A stretch of 64,000 nt of DNA from Cololabis saira (taxonomy: Eukaryota; Chordata; Actinopteri; Beloniformes; Belonidae), in NCBI RefSeq assembly GCF_033807715.1, contig NC_084597.1:9982843-10046842 (forward strand), read 5' to 3'. The position numbers and the translations under genes were made by a program. Positions 63,172 through 64,000 of this stretch are shown here, piece by piece (the first letter of the stretch is position 1; each line of letters starts with the position of its first letter). The notes under the pieces were generated by a model. That model was not told the DNA's origin, searched no databases, and saw only the letters and a list, made by a program, of their open reading frames with translations.

Positions 63172-64000
63172 CAATTTCATCACCAGCGAGCCTACCTGGA
63201 AGGAAGTCCAAGAGGTGGTCACCGCAGCCAGAGCCAAAATCAGCTCCAGGACCCAGTGGGGTTCCTTACAAGGTGTACAAGCGCTGCCCTGAGCTCCTTA
63301 GAATCCTCTGGAAGATCCTGCGAGTGATTTGGCGAAGAGGAACTGTGTCTGACCAGTGGAGGCAGGCCGAGGGTGTCTGGATACCTAAGGAGGAGAATTC
63401 CACCAAGCTGGAGCAGTTTAGAACCATCTCACTCCTGAGTGTTGAGGGGAAGATTTTCTTCAGCATCCTCTCCAAAAGGTTGACAGGATTCCTCCTCAGC
63501 AATGCCTACATTGACACCTCAGTCCAGAAAGGCGGTATCCCCGGTGTGTCAGGATGCTTGGAACACACTGGCGTAGTATCCCAGCTGATCAGGGAGGCGC
63601 GGGAGGGTAAGGGAGACCTCGCTGTGCTTTGGCTTGACCTTGCCAATGCCTTCGGCTCCATACCCCACAAGCTTGTGGAGACTACCCTGGACCGACACCA
63701 TGTACCCAGGAAGATCAAGGACCTCATCCTGAACTATTATGGGAACTTCAGGGTCAGAGTCACTTCTGGGAGCACAACATCGGACTGGCACAGGCTTGAA
63801 AAGGGCATTATAACTGGGTGTACAATCTCAGTTAGCCTCTTTGCCCTAGCCATGAACATGGTAGTCAAGGCAGCTGAAACTGAGTGCAGAGGCCCTCTGT
63901 CTAAATCCGGCACTCGGCAGCCCCCCATCAGAGCCTTTATGGACGATCTTACTGTCACCACTACATCGGTTCCTGGTGCGAGATGGATACTTCAGGGCCT
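63172..64000 (+). pseudogene. Non-LTR reverse transcriptase, partial at window end
   Basis: Reads EPTWKEVQEVVTAARA, then after a one-base frame change SAPGPSGVPYKVYKRCPELL, VWIPKEENSTKLEQFRTISL, LSVEGKIFFSILSKRL, AVLWLDLANAFGSIPHKLVE (first Asp), GIITGCTISVSLFALAMNMV and PPIRAFMDDLTVTTTSVPGA. The box is FMDD rather than the YADD/FADD of most LINEs. The frame is open from about 63230 to the window end; no ATG heads it. The layout resembles the R2/R4-type RTs annotated in many fish genomes, but I am unsure of the clade. The frame change suggests a dead copy. Confidence 0.8.

Overview
The window is vertebrate nuclear DNA, almost certainly from a teleost fish. It holds one host gene spread over many introns, and the rest is a dense mixture of teleost-type transposable elements (L1-group LINE, L2/Rex-like LINE tails, tRNA-derived SINE, hAT, PIF/Harbinger, Tc1 and TTAA-target elements) and microsatellites. 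I cannot name the species from sequence alone.

Host gene. All five coding exons of amacr (alpha-methylacyl-CoA racemase) lie on the minus strand: exon 1 48677-48920, exon 2 48444-48587, exon 3 40686-40846, exon 4 8179-8365, exon 5 6574-6983. Joined, they give an uninterrupted 381-residue protein with the family catalytic residues (His121, Asp151, Glu236) and a C-terminal Ser-Lys-Leu peroxisomal signal. About 1.15 kb of coding sequence spans 42 kb; intron 3 alone is 32 kb and is full of mobile DNA.

Layout. 1-6.4 kb: downstream flank with a TIR-bounded DNA transposon relic and a LINE reverse-transcriptase remnant. 6.6-8.4 kb: amacr exons 5 and 4. 8.4-40.7 kb: intron 3, with a SINE, a Harbinger element carrying a Myb-like gene relic, three hAT-type elements of one ATCG-rich family, a hAT element containing an 18-unit minisatellite, a hAT element with a multiplied terminus, a 403-bp foldback element, two copies of a TTA-target MITE, two LTR-like GC-rich blocks and several LINE tails. 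40.7-48.9 kb: exons 3 to 1; intron 2 contains a full-length L1-group LINE with two open ORFs, in the same orientation as amacr and flanked by a perfect 17-bp target-site duplication. 49-64 kb: upstream flank with nested elements, a fourth ATCG-family hAT copy, a duplicated and expanded minisatellite block, an internally deleted Tc1 element, a TTAA-target element, and an R2/R4-like reverse-transcriptase fragment running off the right end.

I found no second complete host gene, no RNA gene, and no convincing undescribed functional system. The most unusual items are structural: the foldback element at 17.3 kb, the two-level palindromic element at 49.3-50.0 kb, the multiplied terminus of the hAT element at 30.7-31.3 kb, and a retroposon tail that stops at the splice donor of amacr exon 3.
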